A stretch of 62,710 nt of DNA from Erysipelotrichaceae bacterium. GTDB lineage: Bacteria; Bacillota_I; Bacilli_A; Erysipelotrichales; Erysipelotrichaceae. Shown piece by piece: positions 1-6,975 of this stretch. A model generated the notes under the pieces. It saw only the letters and a program-made list of their open reading frames with translations. It did not search any database and was not told the DNA's origin. Both the position numbers and the translations under genes were made by a program. The stretch's first letter is position 1, and every line of letters begins with the position of its first letter. The stretch is taken from NCBI GenBank assembly GCA_024684175.1, contig JAIKXJ010000038.1, positions 1 through 62,710 of the forward strand. The letters are read 5' to 3'.

Positions 1-747
1 TCTGACATCATTTTCTTCCATCAGGTCATACGTGTTTCCTGTGTGCATTTCATCAAGCGCGATTGCTGCATCGAATGCTTCCGGATTGAAAGACTGATGA
101 TCGATATCCAGACCGGTATCGACGATCGCGATCTTGCTGCCGGCACCGGTATAACCGGAAGCCCAGGCATAATTGGTTGAAGTCATGCCGGAAGAGATCG
201 ACATCATCGGGTCATCTGCGGAAACTTCATCTTCCTGTGGATAGTACTGAAGCTCGATGACGACATCCTTGACACCGTCGATCGCCTTGATCTCATCGAT
301 CTTGTCTGCCGGAACGTATGCAGAAATGATATTCGCTGCAAGCGTCAGGTTCCAGACGACATCGAGTTCTTCACCATCGAGGACATCTCTGGAAATGACT
401 GCAGAAATTTCATCCTGTGATTCTTGTAATGATTCACGATAGGAGGTCGCTGCCGGGTCAAGTGAGATGTTCTGAGCCGAATACCCGACATCCATTGTTG
501 ATTTGCCATCCAGTACGATCGAGACACGGACATCGCCTTTTAATGCAGGTTCTGTCTGTTCCTTCACATCCGCCTTGTTCATTTTGCCTGCCGCTCTTTC
601 CGGATCGTTTTCAACAACTTCCCAGGATAAAAGCGTCTCGTCTTCTGTTTCATCTTCCGCCAGAACGACATTCGTTCCGATGACAGAAGTGATCAGAAGA
701 ACAAGTACAAGCAAAAGACTGGTAAATCTTTTCCCTAACTTTTTCAT
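1..747 (-). CDS. Secreted S8 (subtilisin-like) serine protease, N-terminal part
   Basis: This reading frame runs off the left edge, so only 249 N-terminal residues are visible. They begin with a signal peptide (residues 1-30, basic start, hydrophobic 10-26, likely cut after VVLA). A propeptide/inhibitor I9-like region follows at about 65-175. The start of the peptidase domain holds the catalytic aspartate motif IVDTGLDIDH, with Asp210. The His and Ser of the triad would lie outside the window. The start is supported by an AAAGGGG ribosome site about 6 bases upstream. The product is probably a large cell-envelope protease of the lactocepin/C5a-peptidase type, but the missing C-terminus prevents subfamily assignment. 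It is separated from the polysaccharide locus by 1.1 kb of mostly non-coding DNA. Confidence 0.88.
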   Translation of the reverse strand, partial: MKKLGKRFTSLLLVLVLLITSVIGTNVVLAEDETEDETLLSWEVVENDPERAAGKMNKADVKEQTEPALKGDVRVSIVLDGKSTMDVGYSAQNISLDPAATSYRESLQESQDEISAVISRDVLDGEELDVVWNLTLAANIISAYVPADKIDEIKAIDGVKDVVIELQYYPQEDEVSADDPMMSISSGMTSTNYAWASGYTGAGSKIAIVDTGLDIDHQSFNPEAFDAAIALDEMHTGNTYDLMEENDVR

Positions 748-771
748 TAAATTCCCCTTTCTCTATACAGA

Positions 772-786
772 GACAAATTATTTGTC
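772..786. promoter_or_regulatory. Operator-like palindrome downstream of the protease -10 box
   Basis: A perfect 7-1-7 palindrome, GACAAATTATTTGTC, begins three bases after the predicted -10 box and covers the likely transcription start. This is a typical place for a repressor operator. No regulator is encoded in the window, and the motif does not match Fur or PerR boxes I know. Confidence 0.4.
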
Positions 787-788
787 CT

Positions 789-817
789 ATAATATCTAAA
801 TTCTATTACATGTTAAA
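789..817 (-). promoter_or_regulatory. Candidate sigma-A promoter of the S8 protease
   Basis: On the minus strand a -10 box TATTAT (789-794) lies 17 bases from a weak -35 box TTTAAC (812-817). The predicted start near 782 would give a leader of about 35 bases containing the AAAGGGG ribosome site. The -10 box is good and the -35 box is poor. Confidence 0.4.
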
Positions 818-875
818 CTTCATATACAATAAAAAATGCATTTTTTTCTCTGTCTTTCAGTACCTGTTTTTCTCT

Positions 876-906
876 CTATGAAAATTATTTTCATTAATTT
901 TCATAG
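876..906. repeat. 11-bp perfect inverted repeat, AT-rich
   Basis: CTATGAAAATT and AATTTTCATAG are separated by 9 bases. The repeat lies upstream of the protease promoter in non-coding DNA. It has no T-run of the terminator kind on the minus side. It could be a protein-binding site or a remnant of the decayed insertion nearby. Confidence 0.5.
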
Positions 907-1359
907 GTAGGAATCATGATTGCTTCAGCAGTAAGAATACAGGGACGCAGAAGCTTTGAGCAGATTTCCTGATATTTAAAACTATTTTGTTACTATATCT
1001 TGTCAACATTTAATTCTCCGCTGATCCGGAAATATCTTGAGACATCAAGCGAAGATCAAAGTGTTCATGTTGTGGCTTTTGTAGAACAAATCAACATTTC
1101 GTTTTTAAAAAACAGCACGAGTTTTTGTGCTCTGTGCTGTTTTTTCTGTATGATCTTAAGGTTTTTCGTCAGAAGATCACACTGTGTGAACGGTTTTCCA
1201 AAGATGTTTTCTTTTCGGTTTGCCAGAAACATCTCTTACACGGCTCCTGAAAATGAACGATTCGATCTCGACAACGAATTGCAGCAGAATACAAAGCTCC
1301 ATGCAAAACTCAATCGAAGACAGCTGTTTGAAATGACTCTGTCGATCTCTCGCTGTCGC
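907..1359. other. Non-coding stretch, possibly the decayed 5' part of an insertion sequence
   Basis: No supported gene is visible here. An open frame of 122 codons exists on the plus strand, but its first half has no recognisable features. The part around 1290-1350 (LNRRQLFEMTLSIS) could be a worn piece of an ISL3-type transposase N-terminal region, which would fit the clearer relic that follows. A strong hairpin at 1107-1145 interrupts the stretch. Confidence 0.35.
1107..1145. terminator. Hairpin with A/T flanks, bidirectional terminator-like
   Basis: AAAAAACAGCAC (1107-1118) and GTGCTGTTTTTT (1134-1145) form a perfect 12-bp stem around a 15-base loop. The T-run lies on the plus side and the A-run gives a T-run on the minus side. 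No intact gene ends here, so it may have belonged to the decayed insertion. Confidence 0.55.
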
Positions 1360-1752
1360 TTTTCTTGAAGAAGAATACAGACGTTTCAACTGTGTCTTGC
1401 CCCATGACAGAGCAGTCGAGAACTACGATGCGCTCACCAGGGACTTTTAACGGAAAGATATTAAAGGATACAAGGAATTCGTGTCGTTCCTGAAAAACCA
1501 GCGGGAAGAGTTCCTCATTTCTTTCTTAAGACCTTATAACGACAAAAACTGTCTAACTGCTTCTGCAAGATCATCAACGCGAAACTGAGGGCTTATATCG
1601 GCATGTCCATAGGTATCACTGACCTCGTTCGTTTCAGATAAAGAGTTTCCTATGCATTGAATCACGGCATCTTCGATTCGCTTACAGACTTACTTCGTTC
1701 CGAAAAAAGAAAAGGCAGGAAAAGAGAAAAGTATGAAAAGATGCTGTCCTGA
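1360..1752 (+). pseudogene. ISL3-type transposase relic (C-terminal part)
   Basis: Read across frames on the plus strand, this stretch gives fragments such as FLEEEYRRFNCVLPHD, GYKEFVSFLKNQREEF and SFLRPYND. These are followed by KIINAKLRAYIGMSIG, DLVRFR, a stop, then VSYALNHGIFDSLTDLL. The order and spacing match the end of ISL3-family transposases, where an N(A)FxExxNxxxR...FxRFRxRVxYALN region closes the DDE domain. At least one frameshift and two internal stops break the frame, so it is inactive. The N-terminal half is missing or unrecognisable. It is the only mobile-element trace in the window and sits at the edge of the polysaccharide locus. Confidence 0.65.
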
Positions 1753-1764
1753 CGGCAGCGTCTT
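1738..1764. terminator. Weak hairpin at the end of the transposase relic
   Basis: AAGATGCTG pairs with CAGCGTCTT (9 bp, one G-T pair) around a 9-base loop. The stem overlaps the last codons and stop of the transposase relic. Short T-runs are present on both sides, so direction is unclear. Confidence 0.35.
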
Positions 1765-1833
1765 TCAATATGTGATTCCACACACCATTTTATAGATGCG
1801 GTTCAAGAATCCGCACGGTATTTTAGACTATCA

Positions 1834-1873
1834 AAAAAGCTTCAGTCCATCTGTGAACAGCCTGAAGCTTTTT
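1834..1873 (-). terminator. Rho-independent terminator after the LCP gene
   Basis: AAAAAGCTTCAG and CTGAAGCTTTTT make a perfect 12-bp stem with a 16-base loop, starting 17 bases after the LCP stop codon. On the minus strand it ends in a T-rich run. It closes the 5397-1890 transcription unit. Confidence 0.85.
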
Positions 1874-1889
1874 GTATTATTGATGAAGA

Positions 1890-4589
1890 TTATTCTCCGC
1901 CGCCTTCACCGCCGGAATCACCGCCGCCATCGTCACCGCCGGAATCACCGCCGCCGTCACCTCCCGGAGGATCATCTCCTCCGCTCGGTTCCGGTTCAAC
2001 TGAACAACTTGACGGGATCGCGATAGTCACGGTCTTCGTATCTCCGCATGAACACTCATAGTATTCATAGCCTTCTTCATCGCATGTGGCATCTTTGGAA
2101 TCGACCAGTGTCCAGGAATGGACGTGCTCTTTATCGATCTTTTTCCAATGAGCGTAGACGGTGACATTGCCGCTGACATCATCGGAATCGTATACACGGT
2201 TTCCGTTTTCAGGATCGGTATACCATCCGAGGAATTCATATTCTCCGTTCGGATCGGAGATGGACGGGAAGTTCTTGGTATCTCCGGTCTTGACTGTGAT
2301 CGGATCCGGAGTTGAACCGTGCCCGTTCTTATCGAACTTGATCTCCTGAATGCCTGCCTTTACGACGAGTTTCAGAACAGCAACTTTTTCGATATCCGTT
2401 CCGGCAGCAGGTGACTGTTCGATGACATCTCCTACCTTGCCGCTGACATCGAGGTCGAAATCGATATCGTATGGGATTCCATGTGCTTTCGCCCACTTGA
2501 TCGCTTTAGAGTAGTTGTGCTCGATGAAATCCGGGACCTGCTTGTTTTCGTCGATCTTGCTCGGACCCATGACGGTGATCGTACCTGCTCCGTACTCGGA
2601 AACAAGTGAACCGTATCTCGGGCTCTGGCTGACGACCAGACCTTCATACGCCTTATCGTAACCTTCATCCGTAGATTTGATCGTCACGATATTCAGAGCA
2701 ACACCATTTGCAGATGCCCAGGACTGAGCCTGACTCTTCGTATAACCGACCAGATTTGCCCAATAAGCAGGCATCGGATCCGGTTCATAGAGGAATTTAT
2801 GTTCGTAGTCATTCGAGATCAGATTCTCTCTGACGTATTCTGTGTCAAGAGAGAACTCCAGGTTTCTTGTCTGAGAAACCTTATCGTAATTCCCCATGAC
2901 ATTGTTGATATGTCTTAAGGATTCATCATATGAACCCTGATAGATCAGATAGACCCATAACGGCAGTCTCATGGAATAACTGTAGTACATGATGCCGCCG
3001 TAACCTGTGATCCTGGTGTTCTGGAAGTCTACGAGATCGAACGTATCGATACCCGTATAATTCTTCGTGTTCAGCAGCAGATTGAATACGCTTGTAAGCT
3101 GTGACAGTGTCAAATCCGTCGACATCCATTCGGAAGCTTCTTCCATCGCCTTCAAAGCAAGAGAAACGCTTCCGGATTTTACGAATGCCTTAGCGATCTC
3201 AATGATGACTTCTTTCTGATGCTGCTGACGGTCGAAGTCGCCGTTCGGCATATGATGTCTTTCTCTGCAAAACTGCAATGCCATCTGTCCGTCCGCAAAT
3301 ACATTTTCACCTGCCGGGACATAGATACCGTCAAGGGTGAAAGAGACCGGGTTATTGATGTGGATACCGCCTATGACATTTACAATCTGAACAAGACCAA
3401 GATAGTCAAGTTCCATATAGTAGTCAATATCCATGTTCAGAAACTTCTCGACCGTTTCAATGAAACAGGCTCTTGAAGTCGATCTGCCGGAATTTATCTT
3501 ATCATATTCATCGCCATAACAAGGGATCGGAACGAAAGAATCTCTTGCGATCGAGGTCATGGCAACTTCATAAGTCTGCGGATTGATCGTTGCAACGATG
3601 ATCGAATCGGCAAGACCGACGGTCGAACCGATATCCGTTCTTGAATAGCCGATCAGCAACACATTGAACGGATCTGTGCTCAGATTCTTGTTGCTCCTCT
3701 GTGTGTCCATCTTCAGTTCTTCTTCGAAGCTATAGAAGTCGATCAGATTCGGAAGATATCTGGCAAAAGGAGATTCCTCTGTTTCGACGATCGTATATCC
3801 TTCTTCACCGCCTTCCTCTTGTGAAAGGTCAACGGTCTCGACTTCCGCTTCTTCCGAAGAATCGTTCTCTTCTGCGTTTTCTTCTATTCCTTTATAAATA
3901 TTTCGGTATGCGGAAGTGATGACGATCGCATCGACATCGCCATCCAGCAGGCCTTGCATCATTTCGGCATTCGTCTTGTAATCGACGGTCGCATAATCGA
4001 TCTTTTCTTTTGAAAGAAGATTGGTCGCGATATAAGTGAGTCCGTTTGACGTTTCGACCAGCATACCGACTTTCTTGCCAGCCAGATCGCTCAGAGAAGT
4101 AAAGCGATTGTTCTGATCGTAACAGACAAAAACACCCGAGAACGTTTCATATTTATCGGATTTGCCGTCATCCAGAACGTTATCGACGATCCCGTTTGCT
4201 TTCGATAAAGCATAAGAACCGACCGTTCCTCCGACAAGAAGCAGTACTGCCATGATTGTCGAGACGATCTTAAGTGCAATGTCCTTGTGATTGAAACCAA
4301 CGAAGAAGATGATATCGATGATGACCATGGAACAAAGAATGATCCCGACGATGCTTCCAAATAAGGAAGGCTGGATCGAATAGTATCTCCATGACCATAA
4401 AATCGCCAAAAGGACAGCGACATGCGCCAAGACCAAAATCGCTGACGCGATGATCGTCACCGTTTTCTGTGAGGACCTTTTTTCTTTCGGCTTCACAGTT
4501 TCTATCTCTTTATCCAATTTCTTCTGACGATTCTTCAGCATCCTCTGCCGTCTCAGCTTCTGAATTCTGTCCTGATCCTTTTCTTGCAT
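1890..4589 (-). CDS. LytR-CpsA-Psr (LCP) family wall-glycan ligase with extra sensor-like, PASTA and InlB-type domains
   Basis: LCP proteins transfer undecaprenyl-linked glycans to peptidoglycan at the outer membrane face. This one is 899 aa. It has a basic cytoplasmic start, three membrane helices (about 43-65, 76-98, 104-126), and a region at about 150-235 resembling a type-3 solute-binding lobe (GKKVGMLVETSNG, DGDVDAIVITS). The LCP catalytic domain is at about 305-475 (DPFNVLLIGYS, ADSIIVATIN, SIARDSF, KINS, CRERH, DFDRQQHQ). Two PASTA-like repeats follow at roughly 620-770, an InlB/Listeria-Bacteroides-type repeat (FLGWYTDPENG), a Cys/His motif HSWTLVDSKDATCDEEGY, and a Gly/Asp/Ser/Glu tail. 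It overlaps the upstream gene by 80 bases and is followed by a strong terminator. It probably attaches products of this locus to the wall. Confidence 0.9.
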   Translation of the reverse strand: MQEKDQDRIQKLRRQRMLKNRQKKLDKEIETVKPKEKRSSQKTVTIIASAILVLAHVAVLLAILWSWRYYSIQPSLFGSIVGIILCSMVIIDIIFFVGFNHKDIALKIVSTIMAVLLLVGGTVGSYALSKANGIVDNVLDDGKSDKYETFSGVFVCYDQNNRFTSLSDLAGKKVGMLVETSNGLTYIATNLLSKEKIDYATVDYKTNAEMMQGLLDGDVDAIVITSAYRNIYKGIEENAEENDSSEEAEVETVDLSQEEGGEEGYTIVETEESPFARYLPNLIDFYSFEEELKMDTQRSNKNLSTDPFNVLLIGYSRTDIGSTVGLADSIIVATINPQTYEVAMTSIARDSFVPIPCYGDEYDKINSGRSTSRACFIETVEKFLNMDIDYYMELDYLGLVQIVNVIGGIHINNPVSFTLDGIYVPAGENVFADGQMALQFCRERHHMPNGDFDRQQHQKEVIIEIAKAFVKSGSVSLALKAMEEASEWMSTDLTLSQLTSVFNLLLNTKNYTGIDTFDLVDFQNTRITGYGGIMYYSYSMRLPLWVYLIYQGSYDESLRHINNVMGNYDKVSQTRNLEFSLDTEYVRENLISNDYEHKFLYEPDPMPAYWANLVGYTKSQAQSWASANGVALNIVTIKSTDEGYDKAYEGLVVSQSPRYGSLVSEYGAGTITVMGPSKIDENKQVPDFIEHNYSKAIKWAKAHGIPYDIDFDLDVSGKVGDVIEQSPAAGTDIEKVAVLKLVVKAGIQEIKFDKNGHGSTPDPITVKTGDTKNFPSISDPNGEYEFLGWYTDPENGNRVYDSDDVSGNVTVYAHWKKIDKEHVHSWTLVDSKDATCDEEGYEYYECSCGDTKTVTIAIPSSCSVEPEPSGGDDPPGGDGGGDSGGDDGGGDSGGEGGGE

Positions 4590-5397
4590 TTATCGTACTC
4601 TCACTTGCTTCTATCACTTCATATCTGCCTTCTCTATTAATGATCGCAAGATTAATAGATGTCGCAAACTGATTCATCGGTAATACAGTATTTTCTTTAT
4701 ATGTCCATCGGCAAGAGACCAGATAGCCGTCATAGCCATGATCCTCACGGTAGTCATACCATTCGCCGTTCTCATCCTGTTTATTCGAAACATGTTCATT
4801 CAGAACATATGGCTCACTCATTTTTTCACAGCGGGTGATCTCGACGTTTTCGACTTCCAGGAGATTTTCCTTGCCGTATTGCGTTCCGTAATAACTGATG
4901 TATTTGTAGAAACCATCTCTGGCTTTCAAATAGACATTTTCCTTATAGTGATCTCCGTTTTCAAATTCACCGTCGTAAACATAATAGAGACCGCCGATAT
5001 CATACTGACCGCGTTTATTGGTCCAAGTATAAAAATCCGTCACATAATTTTTTGCCACAAGTCCGGCGATCGTCACATCGTCAGCCGGTTCGCTTCCCTC
5101 GATCGCTTCTTTCAATTCGGCAAAATACTCTTTCTGGATATCGGTCGGATTATCTCTCAGGATGTAATTCATCGACTCAACGATGTTCTCAGCCTTCGTT
5201 TCAGCCTGTCCGCCGCCGGCGAGATCCTTCAGATTCCTTACTTCCCGGAAGACGATCGAAGAAAAGATACCGATAGCCACGATAAACGGCAGCATACACA
5301 AAAGCATCAGCAGGTATCGTTTTTTCTTATCTGCAAACAGGGTATAGAGCTTTGATTTTTTTCTTGCCTTTATTGGTCTTAATTTTCTTTCTTCCAT
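4510..5397 (-). CDS. Single-pass membrane protein of unknown function, co-transcribed with LCP
   Basis: I do not recognise a family. The 295-aa protein has a Lys/Arg-rich cytoplasmic start, one membrane helix at about 30-50 (YLLMLLCMLPFIVAIGIF), and an exposed domain of about 200 residues with many Tyr, Asp and Gly (DIGGLYYVYDGEFENGD, GYDGYLVSCRWTY). It ends in an acidic tail rich in Glu, Ala and Ser. It is first in a two-gene unit with its own strong promoter. Its last 80 bases also encode the start of the LCP protein in another frame, which suggests tight coupling. A partner or assembly factor of the LCP ligase is a reasonable inference. No Shine-Dalgarno sequence is seen; a hairpin fills the short leader. 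Confidence 0.8.
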   Translation of the reverse strand: MEERKLRPIKARKKSKLYTLFADKKKRYLLMLLCMLPFIVAIGIFSSIVFREVRNLKDLAGGGQAETKAENIVESMNYILRDNPTDIQKEYFAELKEAIEGSEPADDVTIAGLVAKNYVTDFYTWTNKRGQYDIGGLYYVYDGEFENGDHYKENVYLKARDGFYKYISYYGTQYGKENLLEVENVEITRCEKMSEPYVLNEHVSNKQDENGEWYDYREDHGYDGYLVSCRWTYKENTVLPMNQFATSINLAIINREGRYEVIEASESTINARKGSGQNSEAETAEDAEESSEEIG

Positions 5398-5401
5398 AAC
5401 A

Positions 5402-5423
5402 AAAGATGATTCAACTCATCTTT
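5402..5423. promoter_or_regulatory. Hairpin/palindrome filling the 5' leader of the 5397 gene
   Basis: AAAGATGA and TCATCTTT form a perfect 8-bp stem with a 6-base loop. It begins at about the predicted transcription start and ends four bases before the ATG at 5397. It could be an operator or an RNA structure that controls translation. Confidence 0.5.
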
Positions 5424-5426
5424 CTC

Positions 5427-5455
5427 ATTATATTAGATACCTATTTCATTTTCAA
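5427..5455 (-). promoter_or_regulatory. Strong sigma-A-type promoter of the membrane protein-LCP unit
   Basis: On the minus strand TTGAAA (5450-5455) and TATAAT (5427-5432) are separated by exactly 17 bases. This is a near-consensus housekeeping promoter, with the start predicted near 5420 and a leader of only about 23 bases. Confidence 0.8.
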
Positions 5456-5481
5456 ACTATCACATCAATTCACATAAAAAA

Positions 5482-5503
5482 CTACGACTAATCAAAGCCG
5501 TAG
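5482..5503 (-). terminator. Terminator overlapping the end of the LtaS-like gene
   Basis: CTACG and CGTAG pair around a 12-base loop that contains the stop codon. On the minus strand they are followed by TTTTTT. The stem uses the last codons of the gene. It separates the 13481-5488 unit from the LCP unit. Confidence 0.7.
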
Positions 5504-6975
5504 AGTATATGGGCATCATAATAATTCGAATGCTGCTTCACCATCTCGAAGAAGTTTTCTTTTCCGTACTTTTCACAAAGCGTCTCCTTATCTGAAAACA
5601 GATCCGTTCCCAGACCGAGCCGATCTCCCGGGAAAGAGATGCCTAGAGCCGATACCGTCGTGGGAAATAGATCGAAAGTACACAAAACTCGGTCTTTAGT
5701 CGGTACACAGTCCGGTGAAGGATTGATGAAGGTATAATAGACGCGTCTGTCGAAATCTCCGATCACTTGCGCAAAATCTGTGCTCATACTGCAGTGATCT
5801 CCGGCGATCACGATCGTCGTGTTCTCGTAGAAATCCTGTTCTTTGCACCAGTCGATGAAGTCCTTGACTTTCCGGCTGCTGCAAGCAAAAACATTACCCA
5901 ATTGATCTGGGAACTCCTCTTTGCAATCTTCGCAGACCCAACCGTTTTGATGATGCGTATCAACGGTCAGTAAAGTCAGATTGAACGGTTTGCCACCGGC
6001 AGCAAGATCGAGCAGATCTTTCTTTGCATATTCAAACAGAAATCTGTCGACGATCCCCCACCACACTCTAGTATCATAATCGAACAGATCATTTTCCACA
6101 AAATAATTGAAGTCATGGATCATGTAGTCTCCATGCATCTCATAATAAAATTGTCTGCCGCTGAATACGGCTTCCGATCCGATCAGAAGTTCATTCTGGT
6201 AACCGCCCTTCTCAAGGATCTCCCCGATCGAATAAGCTCCCGGCATATATTTGTTGCTGGTGACGAATTCATTGTCGCCGATTGGGATATTCAAAGGGAT
6301 ACCGGCACTTTGAGCGATCATCGATGCGACCGTCCAGCTGGCACCCGGCGCTACATAATACCCTTTATTCTCATCAAAAGTGATATTTTCTTCCGCAAGT
6401 TCATAAAGCTCGGGGATACAATTATAATTCAATGCACCGCCTTCACTTTTTGAATAGTCACTCGTCTCCGCTGATTCCAGAAAAATGTAGATCAAATTAC
6501 GCTTCTGATTCGGAAACTCATAATCCAGGGTATTTGGATCAACATACTCATCCTCATACAGAGAAGATGTCTTCATATACATCTTGATGTATTCGGGAAG
6601 ACCGAGCTTCGTGCCGACGAACAGAAACGACACAAAAAAGAAGAAAAAAGAAATCCAGATCGCGCTCTTCCTTAGATAGATTAGAAAAGGCAGCTCATGG
6701 ATCTTTTTGAGAAGGCCGAAATCGGCAAAAAGAAAAAATGTGATCAGCAGGCTTGCGACTGCCGGAACGATGATACAGTTTTTGATGATGCCCCTGATGA
6801 AAACAGGATCAGCTCCATCGATCTGAACGATGCAATGAAACAAGATCTGAGCGATGGGATTAGTATCGATCAAAACAAAATTTCTGCGGGCATATAAGAT
6901 CGCACAGATCATCACAAAACCCATCATCATAAAAAGAAAAAAGAAAAAGATCTTAATCGGACTCACTTTCTTCAT
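5488..6975 (-). CDS. LtaS/MdoB-type phosphoglycerol (phosphodiester) transferase, sulfatase fold
   Basis: The protein (495 aa) has about four N-terminal membrane helices (9-29, 42-58, 68-85, 103-121) and an extracytoplasmic sulfatase-fold domain. Catalytic positions of the LtaS/OpgB/GacH group can be seen: Glu167 (IFLESAE), the nucleophile Thr215 (GASWTVAS) and the metal pair Asp393-His394 (AGDHCSM). The family moves phosphoglycerol from phosphatidylglycerol to a glycan or teichoic acid. Because it sits at the end of a polysaccharide unit with a GtrB-like and a GT-C-like protein, decoration of a surface glycan (as GacH does in streptococci) is more likely than LTA synthesis. That assignment is inference. 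It overlaps the preceding gene by 23 bases. Confidence 0.85.
   Translation of the reverse strand: MKKVSPIKIFFFFLFMMMGFVMICAILYARRNFVLIDTNPIAQILFHCIVQIDGADPVFIRGIIKNCIIVPAVASLLITFFLFADFGLLKKIHELPFLIYLRKSAIWISFFFFFVSFLFVGTKLGLPEYIKMYMKTSSLYEDEYVDPNTLDYEFPNQKRNLIYIFLESAETSDYSKSEGGALNYNCIPELYELAEENITFDENKGYYVAPGASWTVASMIAQSAGIPLNIPIGDNEFVTSNKYMPGAYSIGEILEKGGYQNELLIGSEAVFSGRQFYYEMHGDYMIHDFNYFVENDLFDYDTRVWWGIVDRFLFEYAKKDLLDLAAGGKPFNLTLLTVDTHHQNGWVCEDCKEEFPDQLGNVFACSSRKVKDFIDWCKEQDFYENTTIVIAGDHCSMSTDFAQVIGDFDRRVYYTFINPSPDCVPTKDRVLCTFDLFPTTVSALGISFPGDRLGLGTDLFSDKETLCEKYGKENFFEMVKQHSNYYDAHILYGFD

Noticed and set aside
748..1889. tRNA, riboswitch or small RNA in the longest non-coding stretch
   Set aside because: No cloverleaf, T-box or known riboswitch core could be traced by eye; only inverted repeats and the transposase relic are supported.
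1891..1975. Simple-sequence repeat of CCGCCG/TCACCG units
   Set aside because: It is the coding sequence for the Gly/Asp/Ser tail of the LCP protein, in frame to the stop, so it needs no separate explanation as a regulatory repeat or CRISPR.
5488..6975. Assignment as the housekeeping lipoteichoic acid synthase LtaS
   Set aside because: The catalytic residues fit the wider family, but the operon context points to glycan decoration. The sequence alone cannot prove either.
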